Assembly: GCA_027082925.1 (NCBI GenBank)
Contig: JALWTD010000010.1
Coordinates: 1 to 64,000 of the forward strand
Reading direction: 5' to 3'
DNA from: Flavobacteriaceae bacterium
GTDB taxonomy: Bacteria > Bacteroidota > Bacteroidia > Flavobacteriales > Flavobacteriaceae
DNA: 64,000 nucleotides
Part shown: one piece after another, positions 33,413 to 42,743 of the stretch
Layout of the letters: the number at the start of each line of letters is the position of its first letter
How positions within the stretch are numbered: position 1 is the stretch's first letter
Made by a program: the position numbers and the translations under genes
Notes under the pieces: generated by a model
Database searches by the model: none
What the model saw: only the letters and a program-made list of their open reading frames with translations
What the model was told of the DNA's origin: nothing

Positions 33413-35327
33413 TAATTGGATTAAATCTAGTGTAAAAAAAGAGTTAGAAGAACTTAATAAAGCAACTAATCCAGACTTAATACCTGAAAAACCGGATACA
33501 ACACCAGAAGATAGTGCTAATGAAATCGGTCGTAAAGCAATACTTACTGACCCATTTTATACCCAGCAAAGTCAGCAAACTTTATTTAAATTTAGATTAT
33601 CAAGGTTGTCAAATCAAACGTTAAAAAGTGTTTCGTTGAGAGATTGGCTAGTGTCTACAATCATTCAAAATAGAATAGATTTACTTTTAAGGTTTTCTAG
33701 ACCACAACTTAAAAAGTTTGATATGGGATTTAGAGTAGTAAAAAGAGATATTACTGAAGAAAATACAAAAGAAGATTTAAAAGAAATAGAAAACTTACAA
33801 GCATTTATTTATAATTGTGGTAGATTAAAAGATACACCAGATGATGATAAAATGCTTTTTGGTGAATTTCTTAAAATGGTAGTTAGAGATGCACTTACTT
33901 TTGGCAATATTTCAGTTGAAAAAATATTAACACGAAAAGGTGCACTGCATAGATTTAGACCGGTGCCTGCTGAATCTGTTTATCATATTAATGAAACTGC
34001 GTCAAAAAAACAAATTGAAGAGCATTTAAAGTCAGTAAAAAAAATAAATAAACCCCAATCAGACAATGATCCTCGTACAGGATATGTTGTCAATGAACGT
34101 CCATTGGATTATTATAAGTATGTTCAGGTATCTTATGATAATAATCCAATGGCAGTTTTTGGCGATGAAGATATGATATTCAGACTATTTAATCCTCAAA
34201 ATTTTGCAGATGGTCAAGGATATTGCTATTCTCCGACAGAAATGGCTATTGTGAATATTACTCATCACATGAACACTGAACAATATAATTCTAATTTCTT
34301 TACTCACGGACAAGCAGCAAAAGGCATATTGCACCTTAAAGGGACAGTTACTCAAACTCAAATGACTGCTTTTCGTAGGCAGTTTTATAATTTAATAAAT
34401 GGATCGCAAAGTGCTTGGCGAACTCCAATAATTGCTGGTCTTGAAGATGTGCAATGGGTTCCAATGGCTGGTGGATCTAAAGATATGGAATATTTAAATT
34501 ACAATAATCATTTGATGAGAGCAGTTTGTGCTCAATTTCAAATTGATCCAATAGAATTAGGATTAGATCAGTTGTCCGGTGGTAAAACTACGTCTGGACA
34601 AGATGGAAATGCTTCTCAAATTGAGTTTTCTAGAGAAAAAGGCTTATATCCAATTTTAATGTTTTTAGAGGATGTAATAAATAGAGATATTATTCCAGCA
34701 ATTGACCCAGAGTATTCTAAAAAATATAAATTTCAATTTGAAGGTTATACAGATGAAACACCACAAACAGAAGTGGCACTGTTACAGGCTGAAATGACTG
34801 TTAATAAAACTATGAATGATTTATTGACCGCAGCTAGAAAAGAAAAAATAAAACATCCAGTTGCTGATTTGCCAATGAATCAATCTTTTTGGGCTATTGT
34901 AGAAAAAAATATGACACGTGGTGAAATTAGAGAGCTTTTTTTTGGAGATAAGGGTGCTTCTCAAAAGAGAGAATTACAATATATACCAGAAGATGCTGCA
35001 TTTTTAAATTGGCAGCAAATGTTGTTTCAGCTTGACCAAACTAAAAAACAAGAAGAGCAAATGCAACAACAAGCTCAAGCTGAACAAGAACAAGCTCAAG
35101 CTGAACAAGAGGCGGCAGATCACCAAAGACAATTAGATGAAGCTGCTCATAATCGCGAACAAGAAAAGCATGATGCTGAAATGAATCAAATTAAAGGTCA
35201 AGCAGCTTTAAATGCAGTTATGCAAGGAAAATCTACTAAAGACATTGCAAAGGCTACTGGAAATACTAGTGCTGCTAATATACATGGCACCAATGTTAGC
35301 AATCCTCTAAATAAGAACGACGGCTAA
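33399..35327 (+). CDS. Portal protein
   Basis: The track ORF opens at 33345. The start at 33399 (MGIFDNWIKSSVKKELEEL) is preferred, with GGAG 8 nt upstream. The 642-residue protein follows terL and has portal-like features: LRDWLVSTIIQNRIDLL, LKMVVRDALTFGNISVEK, a wing-like TPIIAGLEDVQWVPMAGG region, and FQIDPIELGLDQLSGG. Its C terminus is a Gln/Glu/Ala-rich helical tail (about residues 565-620), as in many portal barrels. The portal is the DNA gate at the capsid vertex. A strong terminator follows. Confidence 0.85.
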   Translation: MGIFDNWIKSSVKKELEELNKATNPDLIPEKPDTTPEDSANEIGRKAILTDPFYTQQSQQTLFKFRLSRLSNQTLKSVSLRDWLVSTIIQNRIDLLLRFSRPQLKKFDMGFRVVKRDITEENTKEDLKEIENLQAFIYNCGRLKDTPDDDKMLFGEFLKMVVRDALTFGNISVEKILTRKGALHRFRPVPAESVYHINETASKKQIEEHLKSVKKINKPQSDNDPRTGYVVNERPLDYYKYVQVSYDNNPMAVFGDEDMIFRLFNPQNFADGQGYCYSPTEMAIVNITHHMNTEQYNSNFFTHGQAAKGILHLKGTVTQTQMTAFRRQFYNLINGSQSAWRTPIIAGLEDVQWVPMAGGSKDMEYLNYNNHLMRAVCAQFQIDPIELGLDQLSGGKTTSGQDGNASQIEFSREKGLYPILMFLEDVINRDIIPAIDPEYSKKYKFQFEGYTDETPQTEVALLQAEMTVNKTMNDLLTAARKEKIKHPVADLPMNQSFWAIVEKNMTRGEIRELFFGDKGASQKRELQYIPEDAAFLNWQQMLFQLDQTKKQEEQMQQQAQAEQEQAQAEQEAADHQRQLDEAAHNREQEKHDAEMNQIKGQAALNAVMQGKSTKDIAKATGNTSAANIHGTNVSNPLNKNDG

Positions 35328-35344
35328 CACCTCCTCCCTCTCTT

Positions 35345-35376
35345 GAAAAGGCCTCTTTATGAGGCCTTTTCTTTTT
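35345..35376 (+). terminator. Rho-independent terminator after portal
   Basis: GAAAAGGCCTC, a five-base loop, then GAGGCCTTTTC form a perfect 11-bp stem followed by a T-run. This is the clearest terminator of the window; it ends the terminase-portal unit. Confidence 0.93.
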
Positions 35377-35385
35377 CAATATAGG

Positions 35386-35391
35386 TATAAT
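35386..35391 (+). promoter_or_regulatory. -10 promoter of kinase gene
   Basis: AGGTATAAT directly after the terminator. The RNA would start near 35398 and open with TATAGAATTCTATA, a palindrome able to form a 5'-terminal hairpin. GGAGGAAT precedes the ATG at 35425. Confidence 0.6.
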
Positions 35392-35424
35392 AAATTTATA
35401 GAATTCTATATGGAGGAATAATTA

Positions 35425-36237
35425 ATGACATGGGTATTATTAGAAGGAATCGACCGTTCAGGAAAATCGACTATAGCCAATCTTTATAAAGAAAAAGGTT
35501 ATGAAATTATTCACATGGACGCTCCTAATAAAAAATATTATGAACCTGGATATTCTGGACCATCTTATCTTGAAGAGATTGTAGAAATGTATAGTGTTTA
35601 TAGTGGCAAAGACGTAGTATTTGACCGTTCACCTTATGGTGAATGTATTTGGTCAGAAATATTTAATAGACAGGCCTTATTAAATAGTGAAGATTTTGAA
35701 TATCTTCAAAAAATAGAATACAATAATAATACAATAAGGTATTTAATGTTTGATGAAGATGTAGAAGCACATTGGCAAAGATGCATAGACAATAAAGAAC
35801 CAATAAATAGATTACAGTTTATACAGACAATGAGGTTATATGATGAGCTCGCAATTAAATACAACTTTGAAAAAAAACAACTTCGGGACTTTGACATCAA
35901 ATCAGAAGAAAGACATAAAGATAAAATCTCTTTTGATAGAGATACTAATAGTGTTGGGGATATACGATCGAATACAAGGACCGATGATATTTCCATGGTC
36001 AAAAATTACACTCTCGAACAAAGACTTGAACGGGCAAATGCTATCAGAAGTCTTCTTAAATCACCGCTTGTTAAAAAAAAGGGAGAAGTCTTTAGGGAAT
36101 TAGAGCAAAGTATAAAATTATTTTTAGAACAAGAATTAGAAAGTATATTTTCAAAACCAAAAGAAAATGATTTTACACAAGATGAGGTGCAGATATTAAA
36201 AATTTATGCTCAGCGCATAAAGGAAAAAATGGGATAA
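35425..36237 (+). CDS. Nucleoside/nucleotide kinase-like protein with C-terminal extension
   Basis: The first 130 residues follow thymidylate or deoxynucleoside kinases: P-loop EGIDRSGKST (residues 7-16), KDVVFDRSPYGECIW with the DR-S motif, and basic residues before RLQFIQTMRLYDELA. The remaining 130 residues are charged helices of no recognised family. A role in supplying DNA precursors is likely, but the exact substrate cannot be told. It is first in a new transcription unit after the terminator. Confidence 0.7.
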   Translation: MTWVLLEGIDRSGKSTIANLYKEKGYEIIHMDAPNKKYYEPGYSGPSYLEEIVEMYSVYSGKDVVFDRSPYGECIWSEIFNRQALLNSEDFEYLQKIEYNNNTIRYLMFDEDVEAHWQRCIDNKEPINRLQFIQTMRLYDELAIKYNFEKKQLRDFDIKSEERHKDKISFDRDTNSVGDIRSNTRTDDISMVKNYTLEQRLERANAIRSLLKSPLVKKKGEVFRELEQSIKLFLEQELESIFSKPKENDFTQDEVQILKIYAQRIKEKMG

Positions 36238-36243
36238 TGTGCG

Positions 36244-36462
36244 GTGGAAAAATTAGTAATTAATTTTCTAAAAAATATTAATTTAAAGCGCAATAAAAAA
36301 CGATGGCAAAATGTAACAAAGTGGAATATACCAATTCGCGGTATTATGGAACATAAATTAATATATACTGGTGAAGCAATTGAAACTATAGACACTATCA
36401 TATATAATGATTTACGTAAAATATTAAAGAAATTAAACATCATGGAGGAAAAACTGAAATGA
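36244..36462 (+). CDS. Small hypothetical protein
   Basis: A 72-residue basic protein from a GTG start (36244). An ATG at 36237 opens only eight codons in another frame. No family was recognised. Its last bases hold GGAGG, used by the following HNH gene. The start is uncertain. Confidence 0.45.
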   Translation: MEKLVINFLKNINLKRNKKRWQNVTKWNIPIRGIMEHKLIYTGEAIETIDTIIYNDLRKILKKLNIMEEKLK

Positions 36463-37034
36463 TCAAAATTTGTATTTTTTGTTTAAAGAAATATAATGCA
36501 AAACAAATTAATAGTAGATTTTGTTCTAAAAAGTGTAATAGAAAAAAATATGTTAAAGATAATATAGAAAAAATAAAAATAATAGATCAAACTAGTTATT
36601 TAAAAAATAGAAATAAAAGAATTTTAAAATCATCTACTTATTATATTAACAATAAAAGTAAGGTTAAGAAGTATAAAAAAGAGTACAATAAAATAAATAA
36701 AGAAAAAATAAAATATCAACAAAAATGTTGGAATAATAAAAACAGTGAATCTAATGACTATAAGGCTAAAAACGCTGCTCAAACAGCTAAATATAGAGCT
36801 CAAAAGTTAAAGGCTACACCTAAATGGTTAACTGAAAATCATTTTAAGGAAATTAGGGAGACATATAATGATTGTCAAGATTTACAATGGCTTTCAGAAG
36901 AAAGATTAGAAGTTGATCATATAATACCATTACAAGGAAAGACGGTAAGTGGACTACATGTTCCTTGGAATTTACAGATTTTATTAAGAAGTGTTAATAT
37001 AAGAAAAAGTAACAACATCGTGGAGGAAAAATGA
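36459..37034 (+). CDS. HNH homing endonuclease
   Basis: A 191-residue HNH endonuclease: an N-terminal Cys4 finger (ICIFCLKKYNAK...FCSKKC), a very Lys/Asn-rich middle, and the core LEVDHIIPLQGKTVSGLHVP shared with the gene at 28365 and the remnant at 25719. It overlaps the next gene by 4 nt and ends in bases that include GGAGG for it. Confidence 0.88.
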   Translation: MIKICIFCLKKYNAKQINSRFCSKKCNRKKYVKDNIEKIKIIDQTSYLKNRNKRILKSSTYYINNKSKVKKYKKEYNKINKEKIKYQQKCWNNKNSESNDYKAKNAAQTAKYRAQKLKATPKWLTENHFKEIRETYNDCQDLQWLSEERLEVDHIIPLQGKTVSGLHVPWNLQILLRSVNIRKSNNIVEEK

Positions 37035-37603
37035 AAGGAATGAAGCAGAATAAAGCACCGTCAACTAAAGATAGAATTAGAGAATTAGAAGTTGCTATGC
37101 AAAACACGCAAATGGCAATGCAAATGTCTCAAATGATGGTAAAACACCTTACAGATCAATTTCAAACATTTCAAAATGATTTAGGTAGCACGATGGGAAT
37201 GCTAAACGATTTTCAATATAGAACATTAGCCATGTTGGAATTAGGTAATTTTAAAACTGAAGACATTGATGCTAAAGCTGAAGAGTTTAAATTAAAAGAT
37301 TTTAATAAAGCTTCTGATAAAGAGGATGAAATTAAAGGATATATTAACGATGATACTGGGATTGTTAATGAAGATAGCATTGTTATTCTTACCTCCTCAA
37401 CGCCAGATTTAGAGGAAGATCAGGGTATTTTCAGAAGCAAATTCCCTATGTCAGAATGCTTAACTCCTGAACTTAGAGAGAGCTTATTGGGCTCTAAAGT
37501 TGGTGACTCAATTTTTTCTGATCTTTCGGGTATTAATCATAAGATTACTATTTTAGGCATTAAAAAGGTAAAGGATAAGAAAGAAGAAGAGAAGGGAGAA
37601 TAA
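37031..37603 (+). CDS. Coiled-coil protein with a possible FKBP/trigger-factor-like C-terminal domain
   Basis: A 190-residue protein. The N-terminal half is a Met/Gln-rich coiled coil (MQNTQMAMQMSQMMV...). The C-terminal half, from about residue 110, has an FKBP-like order of segments: EDSIVILTSSTPD, an FP-x-SECL turn, LRESLLGSKVGDSIF, then a closing strand. That recalls the prolyl isomerase domain of trigger factor, but the match is loose. GGAGG precedes the start. Confidence 0.5.
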   Translation: MKGMKQNKAPSTKDRIRELEVAMQNTQMAMQMSQMMVKHLTDQFQTFQNDLGSTMGMLNDFQYRTLAMLELGNFKTEDIDAKAEEFKLKDFNKASDKEDEIKGYINDDTGIVNEDSIVILTSSTPDLEEDQGIFRSKFPMSECLTPELRESLLGSKVGDSIFSDLSGINHKITILGIKKVKDKKEEEKGE

Positions 37604-38151
37604 TGACAGTAGTTGTAAATATGTTAGGTGGTAGTGGATTAGGTAAGTCAACTACTGCCGCAGGTTTATATCATCAAATGAAACTTGATGGTAAAAATGT
37701 AGAATTAGTAAGAGAATATGTAAAAAATTGGGCTTGGGATGGTAAAAAAATTGGTCAATATGATCAAATTTATATCTTTGGCAAGCAAGCAAGATCAGAA
37801 TATATGTTATATAATAAAGTTGATTATATAATAACTGACTCACCTATTATTCTTTCTCCAGTCTATGAAAAATTTTATAACAATGGTGAATCAATGATTG
37901 AAGAAGCATCCATAAAATTTTTAGAAAAAGCAAAAAAGAATGGTGTTAAACATATAAATTTTTTACTTGATCGAAAAAAACCATTTAATCCGGAAGGCAG
38001 ATATGAAACTGAGGAGCAGGCTAAAACTGTAGATGTTAAAGTAAGTGAATTCTTAGCTGATCATGGTTTAACATATGAAAAAGTAGATTGTGTTGATGAA
38101 GAAAGAATCAAATTTATGATGGATTTTTTAAATGAAATGCAAAAAATGTAA
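37603..38151 (+). CDS. P-loop kinase/ATPase (AAA_28-like)
   Basis: A 182-residue P-loop NTPase: Walker A GGSGLGKST at residues 9-17, REYVKNW, YIITDSPIIL as the Walker B-like strand, and a lid with FNPEGRYETEEQA. The pattern resembles NadR-type or AAA_28 phage kinases, whose substrates are small nucleotides. It overlaps the HNH gene downstream by 20 nt. Confidence 0.65.
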   Translation: MTVVVNMLGGSGLGKSTTAAGLYHQMKLDGKNVELVREYVKNWAWDGKKIGQYDQIYIFGKQARSEYMLYNKVDYIITDSPIILSPVYEKFYNNGESMIEEASIKFLEKAKKNGVKHINFLLDRKKPFNPEGRYETEEQAKTVDVKVSEFLADHGLTYEKVDCVDEERIKFMMDFLNEMQKM

Positions 38152-38773
38152 TATAAATAATATAGAGCATAGATATTTGTGTTTATGCTCTAATTGTTAC
38201 AGGGAGAAAAGAAAAAATGATTGGAAAATTAATGAGCAAAAAAGAATAGAAAAAGACAAAGATAGAATAAAAAAAAAGAAAATTTATAATAAAAAATACT
38301 ATGAAGCTAATAAAACTTTAGTAAATAAGAAATGTGTTGATTGTGGACAATCTGCTTTAAAAGGATCTCGCTATAGTCAGTGTCGTTTATGTTCTAATAA
38401 AAGAATGGCTAAAAATAAAGTTATTTATCAAATAAATAGAAAGAAAACTCATCTTCCAACTAAAATCAGAAACAAACTATCCTCAAGACTAAAAGATTTT
38501 TTAAAAACTCACAATAAAGATAAGAGTAAATCTATAGTTGATTTTTTAGGTTGTACTATAGAGGAGTTTATAGTTTATATAGAGAGTAAATTTCAACCAG
38601 GAATGACTTGGGATAATTATGGCTTAAAGGGTTGGCATTTTGATCACATTAAACCAGTTTCTGCTTTTGATCCGAATGACGAAAATGATCTTAATAAAAT
38701 GTCTCATTATACTAACTTACAGCCACTGTGGGCTAAAGATAACCTAAGTAAAGGAAATAGGTATGAAGAATAA
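38132..38773 (+). CDS. HNH homing endonuclease
   Basis: A 213-residue HNH endonuclease with two zinc ribbons (CKKCNINN...CSNC and KCVDCGQSA...CRLC). The core is [30 protein letters not shown] and [17 protein letters not shown]. It starts within the end of the kinase gene without a ribosome-binding site. Its last codons (SKGNRYE) contain AAAGGAAA and the ATG of the next gene. Confidence 0.9.
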   Translation: MKCKKCNINNIEHRYLCLCSNCYREKRKNDWKINEQKRIEKDKDRIKKKKIYNKKYYEANKTLVNKKCVDCGQSALKGSRYSQCRLCSNKRMAKNKVIYQINRKKTHLPTKIRNKLSSRLKDFLKTHNKDKSKSIVDFLGCTIEEFIVYIESKFQPGMTWDNYGLKGWHFDHIKPVSAFDPNDENDLNKMSHYTNLQPLWAKDNLSKGNRYEE

Positions 38774-39104
38774 AATGGATCCAAGATGCCCAAGAAAATT
38801 AGATGAATTACCGTGTGAATATTGTCCACTTGCTGTACTCAGATTGAAATCTCTTCGCAATAATGAAAAAGAATTAACAGAAGAAGAAGAGGCTTTATTA
38901 CCGGGATGCGTGTGGGCAGTAAATCATCAAATGTCTAATTATTGCTTTTTTAATTACACTGCTAATTATCTAAATAAGCCGCCATCTGATAAAGAAATAG
39001 CTCACATGAATAATGTGTCAATAGAAGTGGTTAAAGAAACGGCAAAACAAGCACTAGAAAAAATAAAAGAATTTAAACTTATTAAGCATTTAGGCAACAA
39101 ATGA
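38763..39104 (+). CDS. Cys-rich protein with sigma-like helix-turn-helix
   Basis: A 113-residue protein. The N-terminal half has CPRKLDELPCEYCPL, PGCVWAV and YCFFNY, a Cys-rich site that could bind zinc. The C-terminal half (SDKEIAHMNNVSIEVVKETAKQAL) reads like sigma region 4 or a LuxR-type helix-turn-helix. It may be a transcription regulator that contacts promoter DNA. AAAGGAAA in the HNH tail precedes the ATG; a second ATG at 38775 is possible. Confidence 0.55.
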   Translation: MKNKMDPRCPRKLDELPCEYCPLAVLRLKSLRNNEKELTEEEEALLPGCVWAVNHQMSNYCFFNYTANYLNKPPSDKEIAHMNNVSIEVVKETAKQALEKIKEFKLIKHLGNK

Positions 39105-39328
39105 GTGAGTATAAAGGTTTTACAGATTGGAAAAAACATGATAATGTTATAGAAGGTCATATTTTTAAGCAAAAAATAATTAAAACTTTAATTAAACTAA
39201 ATCTACATCCAGAAGATCCTTTGGCTATTTTTTTAGAAGAAATGAGGCGAAGCGTTGGAATTCCAGATAAAATATTCATAAGTCCTAAACAGTCCAAAGC
39301 GCTCCAAAAAATTAAAAAAGATAAGTAA
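39101..39328 (+). CDS. Small hypothetical protein
   Basis: A 75-residue basic protein overlapping the previous gene by 4 nt (ATGA). No family was recognised. Confidence 0.55.
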   Translation: MSEYKGFTDWKKHDNVIEGHIFKQKIIKTLIKLNLHPEDPLAIFLEEMRRSVGIPDKIFISPKQSKALQKIKKDK

Positions 39329-39329
39329 T

Positions 39330-40421
39330 ATGAATAAAATAATCACTAAAAAAGTTAAATATCTTGGAAAAGAGATTTCTGTTGACGATTTAAAAGAAAA
39401 TTCTAATATAAAAATAACTGTAGAGTGTAAACACGGCCAACGTGAGGTGCGTTGGTGTCGTAGATTTCAAATGTGTCGCAAGTGTGTATCTGAAGCAGGA
39501 TTATATAATACTTCTAAAAAAGGTAGAAAAATTACTTGGGGAGACAAAATATCTAAAGCTAAGAAAGGTATTAAGTTTACAAAAAAACATAAAAAGGCGT
39601 TATTGGAATCTAGAATTAAAAAAATTTGTAATAAAAAAGGAATAAAAAGACAGGATTTTGACGGATTTCCAACTAAAGGTGAGCAATTTAAGGTACGACA
39701 ATATATTATGAGTATTTTAAATAAAAGTGCAATAAAAATAAGTACAAAAGAGCAAGATAAATTATGTATTAAAAATTTAAACTATACATCAGAAGAACTT
39801 AAAAAACACTTAGAAAACCAATTTCAAGAAGGAATGACTTGGGATAATTATGGAGAATGGCATATAGATCATATTAAACCAGAAAGTTGGTTTTCATATA
39901 AAGAAATAGGGGATAGTGAATTTAAAAAGTGTTGGGCATTAAGTAATTTGCAGCCGCTGTGGGCATGGCAAAATATAGATAAAAGTAATAAATATGAAGG
40001 TAAATATAAAATTAGAAAAATCTATATGTTAGGTGGACAATTTGGAGTAGGCAAAACGACTGCATGTTTAAGATTGTCAAATAAATTTAATATTATTAGT
40101 TACGATAAGTGTAATATTAAGAATTTAGATAGTATTATAGCTAATAATTATTATAAAGACAAGCCAATACTACTAGATGTTCCTACAAACATTTCAACAT
40201 TATACAATAGATATGTAAATAAAAAATATGAAGTTCACTTAGTGATGTTAATAGAATCACCAAATATAGTTAAACAGAGACTATTAAGTAGAGATGGAAA
40301 AATTAACGATGATGCTATTAATAAAAGGTATATTAGAATGTTATCGTTAAGAGATAATTATTCTAATTTTAGTGGCACTTTTAATGAAGTCATAGAGTAT
40401 TTTTCCAACCTAAAAATCTAG
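39330..40421 (+). CDS. HNH endonuclease fused to a P-loop kinase-like domain
   Basis: The 363-residue protein has an N-terminal zinc-binding part (CKHGQREVRWCRRFQMCRKC), a NUMOD-like KGRKITWGDKISKAKKG, and the common HNH core ([41 protein letters not shown]) to about residue 225. The last 140 residues form a P-loop domain: YMLGGQFGVGKTT, IISYDKCN, PILLDVPTNIST, RLLSRDGKI and a FSGTFNEVIEYF ending. The same kinase-like domain ends the gene at 45484 behind a different HNH type. The role of the domain is unknown. Confidence 0.85.
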   Translation: MNKIITKKVKYLGKEISVDDLKENSNIKITVECKHGQREVRWCRRFQMCRKCVSEAGLYNTSKKGRKITWGDKISKAKKGIKFTKKHKKALLESRIKKICNKKGIKRQDFDGFPTKGEQFKVRQYIMSILNKSAIKISTKEQDKLCIKNLNYTSEELKKHLENQFQEGMTWDNYGEWHIDHIKPESWFSYKEIGDSEFKKCWALSNLQPLWAWQNIDKSNKYEGKYKIRKIYMLGGQFGVGKTTACLRLSNKFNIISYDKCNIKNLDSIIANNYYKDKPILLDVPTNISTLYNRYVNKKYEVHLVMLIESPNIVKQRLLSRDGKINDDAINKRYIRMLSLRDNYSNFSGTFNEVIEYFSNLKI

Positions 40422-40427
40422 TATAAT
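40422..40427 (+). promoter_or_regulatory. -10 promoter of prohead protease gene
   Basis: AGTATAAT at the very end of the HNH-kinase ORF. ATAGGAG follows before the ATG at 40447. Confidence 0.55.
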
Positions 40428-40446
40428 AGTTATAGGAGTTTATTCT

Positions 40447-42093
40447 ATGGCTAAAAAAGATAAAAGATTATGGTTAGATATGTGTGCAGGTTCAGAATTA
40501 ATGGACACACAAGGCGAAACTCTTAGTGTTGAAGGTGCAGATATAAGTGAACTTAGAAGACTGAATGATAATCATGGAAAAGGTTTTTTTAATAATTTAG
40601 GCATAATAACTGAATCAAAAAAAATATTTAAACGCGAAGATTGTGAAAATGAACGTCAAGAGTATTATTGGAATAAAATAAAAGCACCTTATATATATGC
40701 TAAAGGTTATTTACATAATGACGAAGACCATCCTAATGCTAGAGCTGCTGCTGCAATACTAAGAAATATCCATAGAGAAGATTGCCCTTTAAAGCTTAAA
40801 AGTAGTGTTGAAGGTGGAGTTGTAGCCAGAGGAATCAAGGATCCTTCACGCTTAGTTAGAACCAAAATACATTCAGTCGCTCTTACTTTTACTCCAGCAA
40901 ATAATGCTACGTTAGTAGAACCGCTTAATTTAGATAAATCTAACTCAAATTGGGAAACAGATAGGCAACTTATTAAGTCAGTTATGCATCTCGCAGAAAC
41001 AAATGTGCCATCTTTTAGGCACATAGAGCGTCACGCTTCCGCTAATACTATTCACGATAATATATTGAAAATACAAGAATTAGCTAAGTCTTTAGGGATT
41101 GATATTGAGATAAAAGAATCAAACCCTGATAATATAATGAAAAATGCAGTTCTTCATAAGGTGTCAAATAATATAAGTAAAATTAACCATTTAGTTAAAG
41201 CTATTCGTAATATGCAACAAGTTATGAGTCCCGCACCTAAAACAAGTCCAGGCAAAGTGGCGATGGCAGCAGAAGAGCAAAAAGCAACTAAATTAAAGGC
41301 TGCAGATGAATTTCAACAAAAAATTGGTAAATTAAAAAATGATCCAACTACTCCAACTAAACCCAAAGATTTAACTCAAAATCCGTCAGGGACAATGAAA
41401 GTCCAAAATGCCTCAAAGGTAAAAGTAACTAATACATTGAAATCTCACGCTAGTAAAGCAATGAAAGATCCAGAACACTTAAATAATATACAAAAACAAC
41501 TAATAGAGCGAGGAATGCACCCTGATAAGGTTAACGCCATTATTAATAAAATTAAAGAACATTTAGTTAAATCTATAGATGAAAATAAAATGGAAAAAGG
41601 TGAATTAGGTCAAACTGCTAAAAATTTACTTTTGGCTGGAACAATGGCTATTGGCATTAATCAATCTGCTCGCAAAGTCCCCAAAAATCAACTAAAAACT
41701 GAAATTAAAAGAGAAATAGCATCTAAACCTAAAAAGCCTAAAAGTACAAGATTTGAAGGTGAAAATGCTGATTATTTTAACGCTATAGATGATAAACAAA
41801 AAATTAGAGCCAATAAGGTTAAAGCAAAATATTCAAAAATAAAAAGTAAACTAAAAAAGGCTTTAACCGCCGGATATGGTGGGGCAGGCGCTCCTAGTGC
41901 AATGACTGGAGGCAGTGTCATTCAGTCTGAAAGTTTAGATGATGGTCGAGCCAAGAAGACGGAAACAACAGATGGATTTTCATATATTTCTTGCGATACC
42001 TGTGGTCATGAGCAAGTTTATATGAAGCATCAAGTAAAGTGTCGCAAATGTAGAAAAAATTTTTCACTTGATAAACTTCAAAATCACTTCTAA
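40447..42093 (+). CDS. Prohead protease fused to scaffold-like tail and zinc ribbon
   Basis: A 548-residue protein. Residues 1-160 resemble prohead serine proteases of the herpesvirus-assemblin fold: DTQGETLSVEGADISEL, AKGYLHND (candidate His90), KSSVEGGVVARG (candidate Ser120) and HSVALTFTPANN. A long Lys/Ala-rich helical region (about 190-460) looks like an internal scaffold. Near 470-495 lies TAGYGGAGAPSAMTGG with VIQSESL, almost the N terminus of the major capsid protein. The C terminus is a zinc ribbon (SCDTCGHEQ...CRKCRKNF). It would cut scaffold and capsid proteins during maturation. Confidence 0.75.
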   Translation: MAKKDKRLWLDMCAGSELMDTQGETLSVEGADISELRRLNDNHGKGFFNNLGIITESKKIFKREDCENERQEYYWNKIKAPYIYAKGYLHNDEDHPNARAAAAILRNIHREDCPLKLKSSVEGGVVARGIKDPSRLVRTKIHSVALTFTPANNATLVEPLNLDKSNSNWETDRQLIKSVMHLAETNVPSFRHIERHASANTIHDNILKIQELAKSLGIDIEIKESNPDNIMKNAVLHKVSNNISKINHLVKAIRNMQQVMSPAPKTSPGKVAMAAEEQKATKLKAADEFQQKIGKLKNDPTTPTKPKDLTQNPSGTMKVQNASKVKVTNTLKSHASKAMKDPEHLNNIQKQLIERGMHPDKVNAIINKIKEHLVKSIDENKMEKGELGQTAKNLLLAGTMAIGINQSARKVPKNQLKTEIKREIASKPKKPKSTRFEGENADYFNAIDDKQKIRANKVKAKYSKIKSKLKKALTAGYGGAGAPSAMTGGSVIQSESLDDGRAKKTETTDGFSYISCDTCGHEQVYMKHQVKCRKCRKNFSLDKLQNHF

Positions 42094-42101
42094 AATCTAA
42101 G

Positions 42102-42107
42102 TATAAT
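42102..42107 (+). promoter_or_regulatory. -10 box 6 nt upstream of GIY-YIG gene (leaderless)
   Basis: AAGTATAAT, six bases, then the ATG at 42114. No Shine-Dalgarno site. Confidence 0.6.
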
Positions 42108-42113
42108 AGAAGC

Positions 42114-42743
42114 ATGAGGCATACAATATCTAAAGTGTATGTATATAAGGTTACTTCTCCATCTAATAAGTGCTATATTGGAATAACCAATAACTGGTAC
42201 AAAAGATGGAGTGATCATATACATAACAGTAAAACTCCAGATTATATATTTCATAAAGCAATCAATAAATACTCTCCTGAAAATATGCTATGGGAAATAA
42301 TAGATACGGCCGAAACTTATGAAAAAGCTTATAACCTTGAAAGATATTATATAAATGCAAACGACTCCTATAAGAATGGATATAATTCTACAATAGGGGG
42401 TGATGGTGTAGCAAAGTGGACTAAGGATAAATTGAAAAAGGAGGCGCTTAAATATAAAACTAAAATTGAATTTAAGCAAAATAATCAGTCAGCGTATGTA
42501 ATATTAAATAGTTATAAGAAAATTGATTTATTATTTTACAAAGAATGTACATTACATTTTATAAAAAAGAATAAACCTTATAAATCCAAGTGGACAATTG
42601 ATGTCATTAAAGATGCAGTATCTAATTATAAAACATTAAAGGGTATACGTATTAACAATATGCCGTTATATGCTGCATTAGGTAGACTAAGAAGGTCAAA
42701 ATATGATTTATATCGTGATATTGTTTTAAGCCTAAGCATCTGA
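42114..42743 (+). CDS. GIY-YIG homing endonuclease
   Basis: A 209-residue endonuclease. The N-terminal domain has VYVYKVTSPSNKCYIGITNN (GIY-YIG motif as VYVYK...CYIGI), WYKRWSDHI with the catalytic Arg, and LERYYINAND with the Glu. The C-terminal 100 residues probably recognise DNA (KWTIDVIKDAVSNYKTLKGI). It lies between the protease and capsid genes with its own leaderless promoter. Confidence 0.88.
   Translation: MRHTISKVYVYKVTSPSNKCYIGITNNWYKRWSDHIHNSKTPDYIFHKAINKYSPENMLWEIIDTAETYEKAYNLERYYINANDSYKNGYNSTIGGDGVAKWTKDKLKKEALKYKTKIEFKQNNQSAYVILNSYKKIDLLFYKECTLHFIKKNKPYKSKWTIDVIKDAVSNYKTLKGIRINNMPLYAALGRLRRSKYDLYRDIVLSLSI

Noticed and set aside
36237-36263. ATG overlapping the kinase stop, opening eight codons
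   Set aside because: Stops after eight codons; the GTG at 36244 opens the longer frame.
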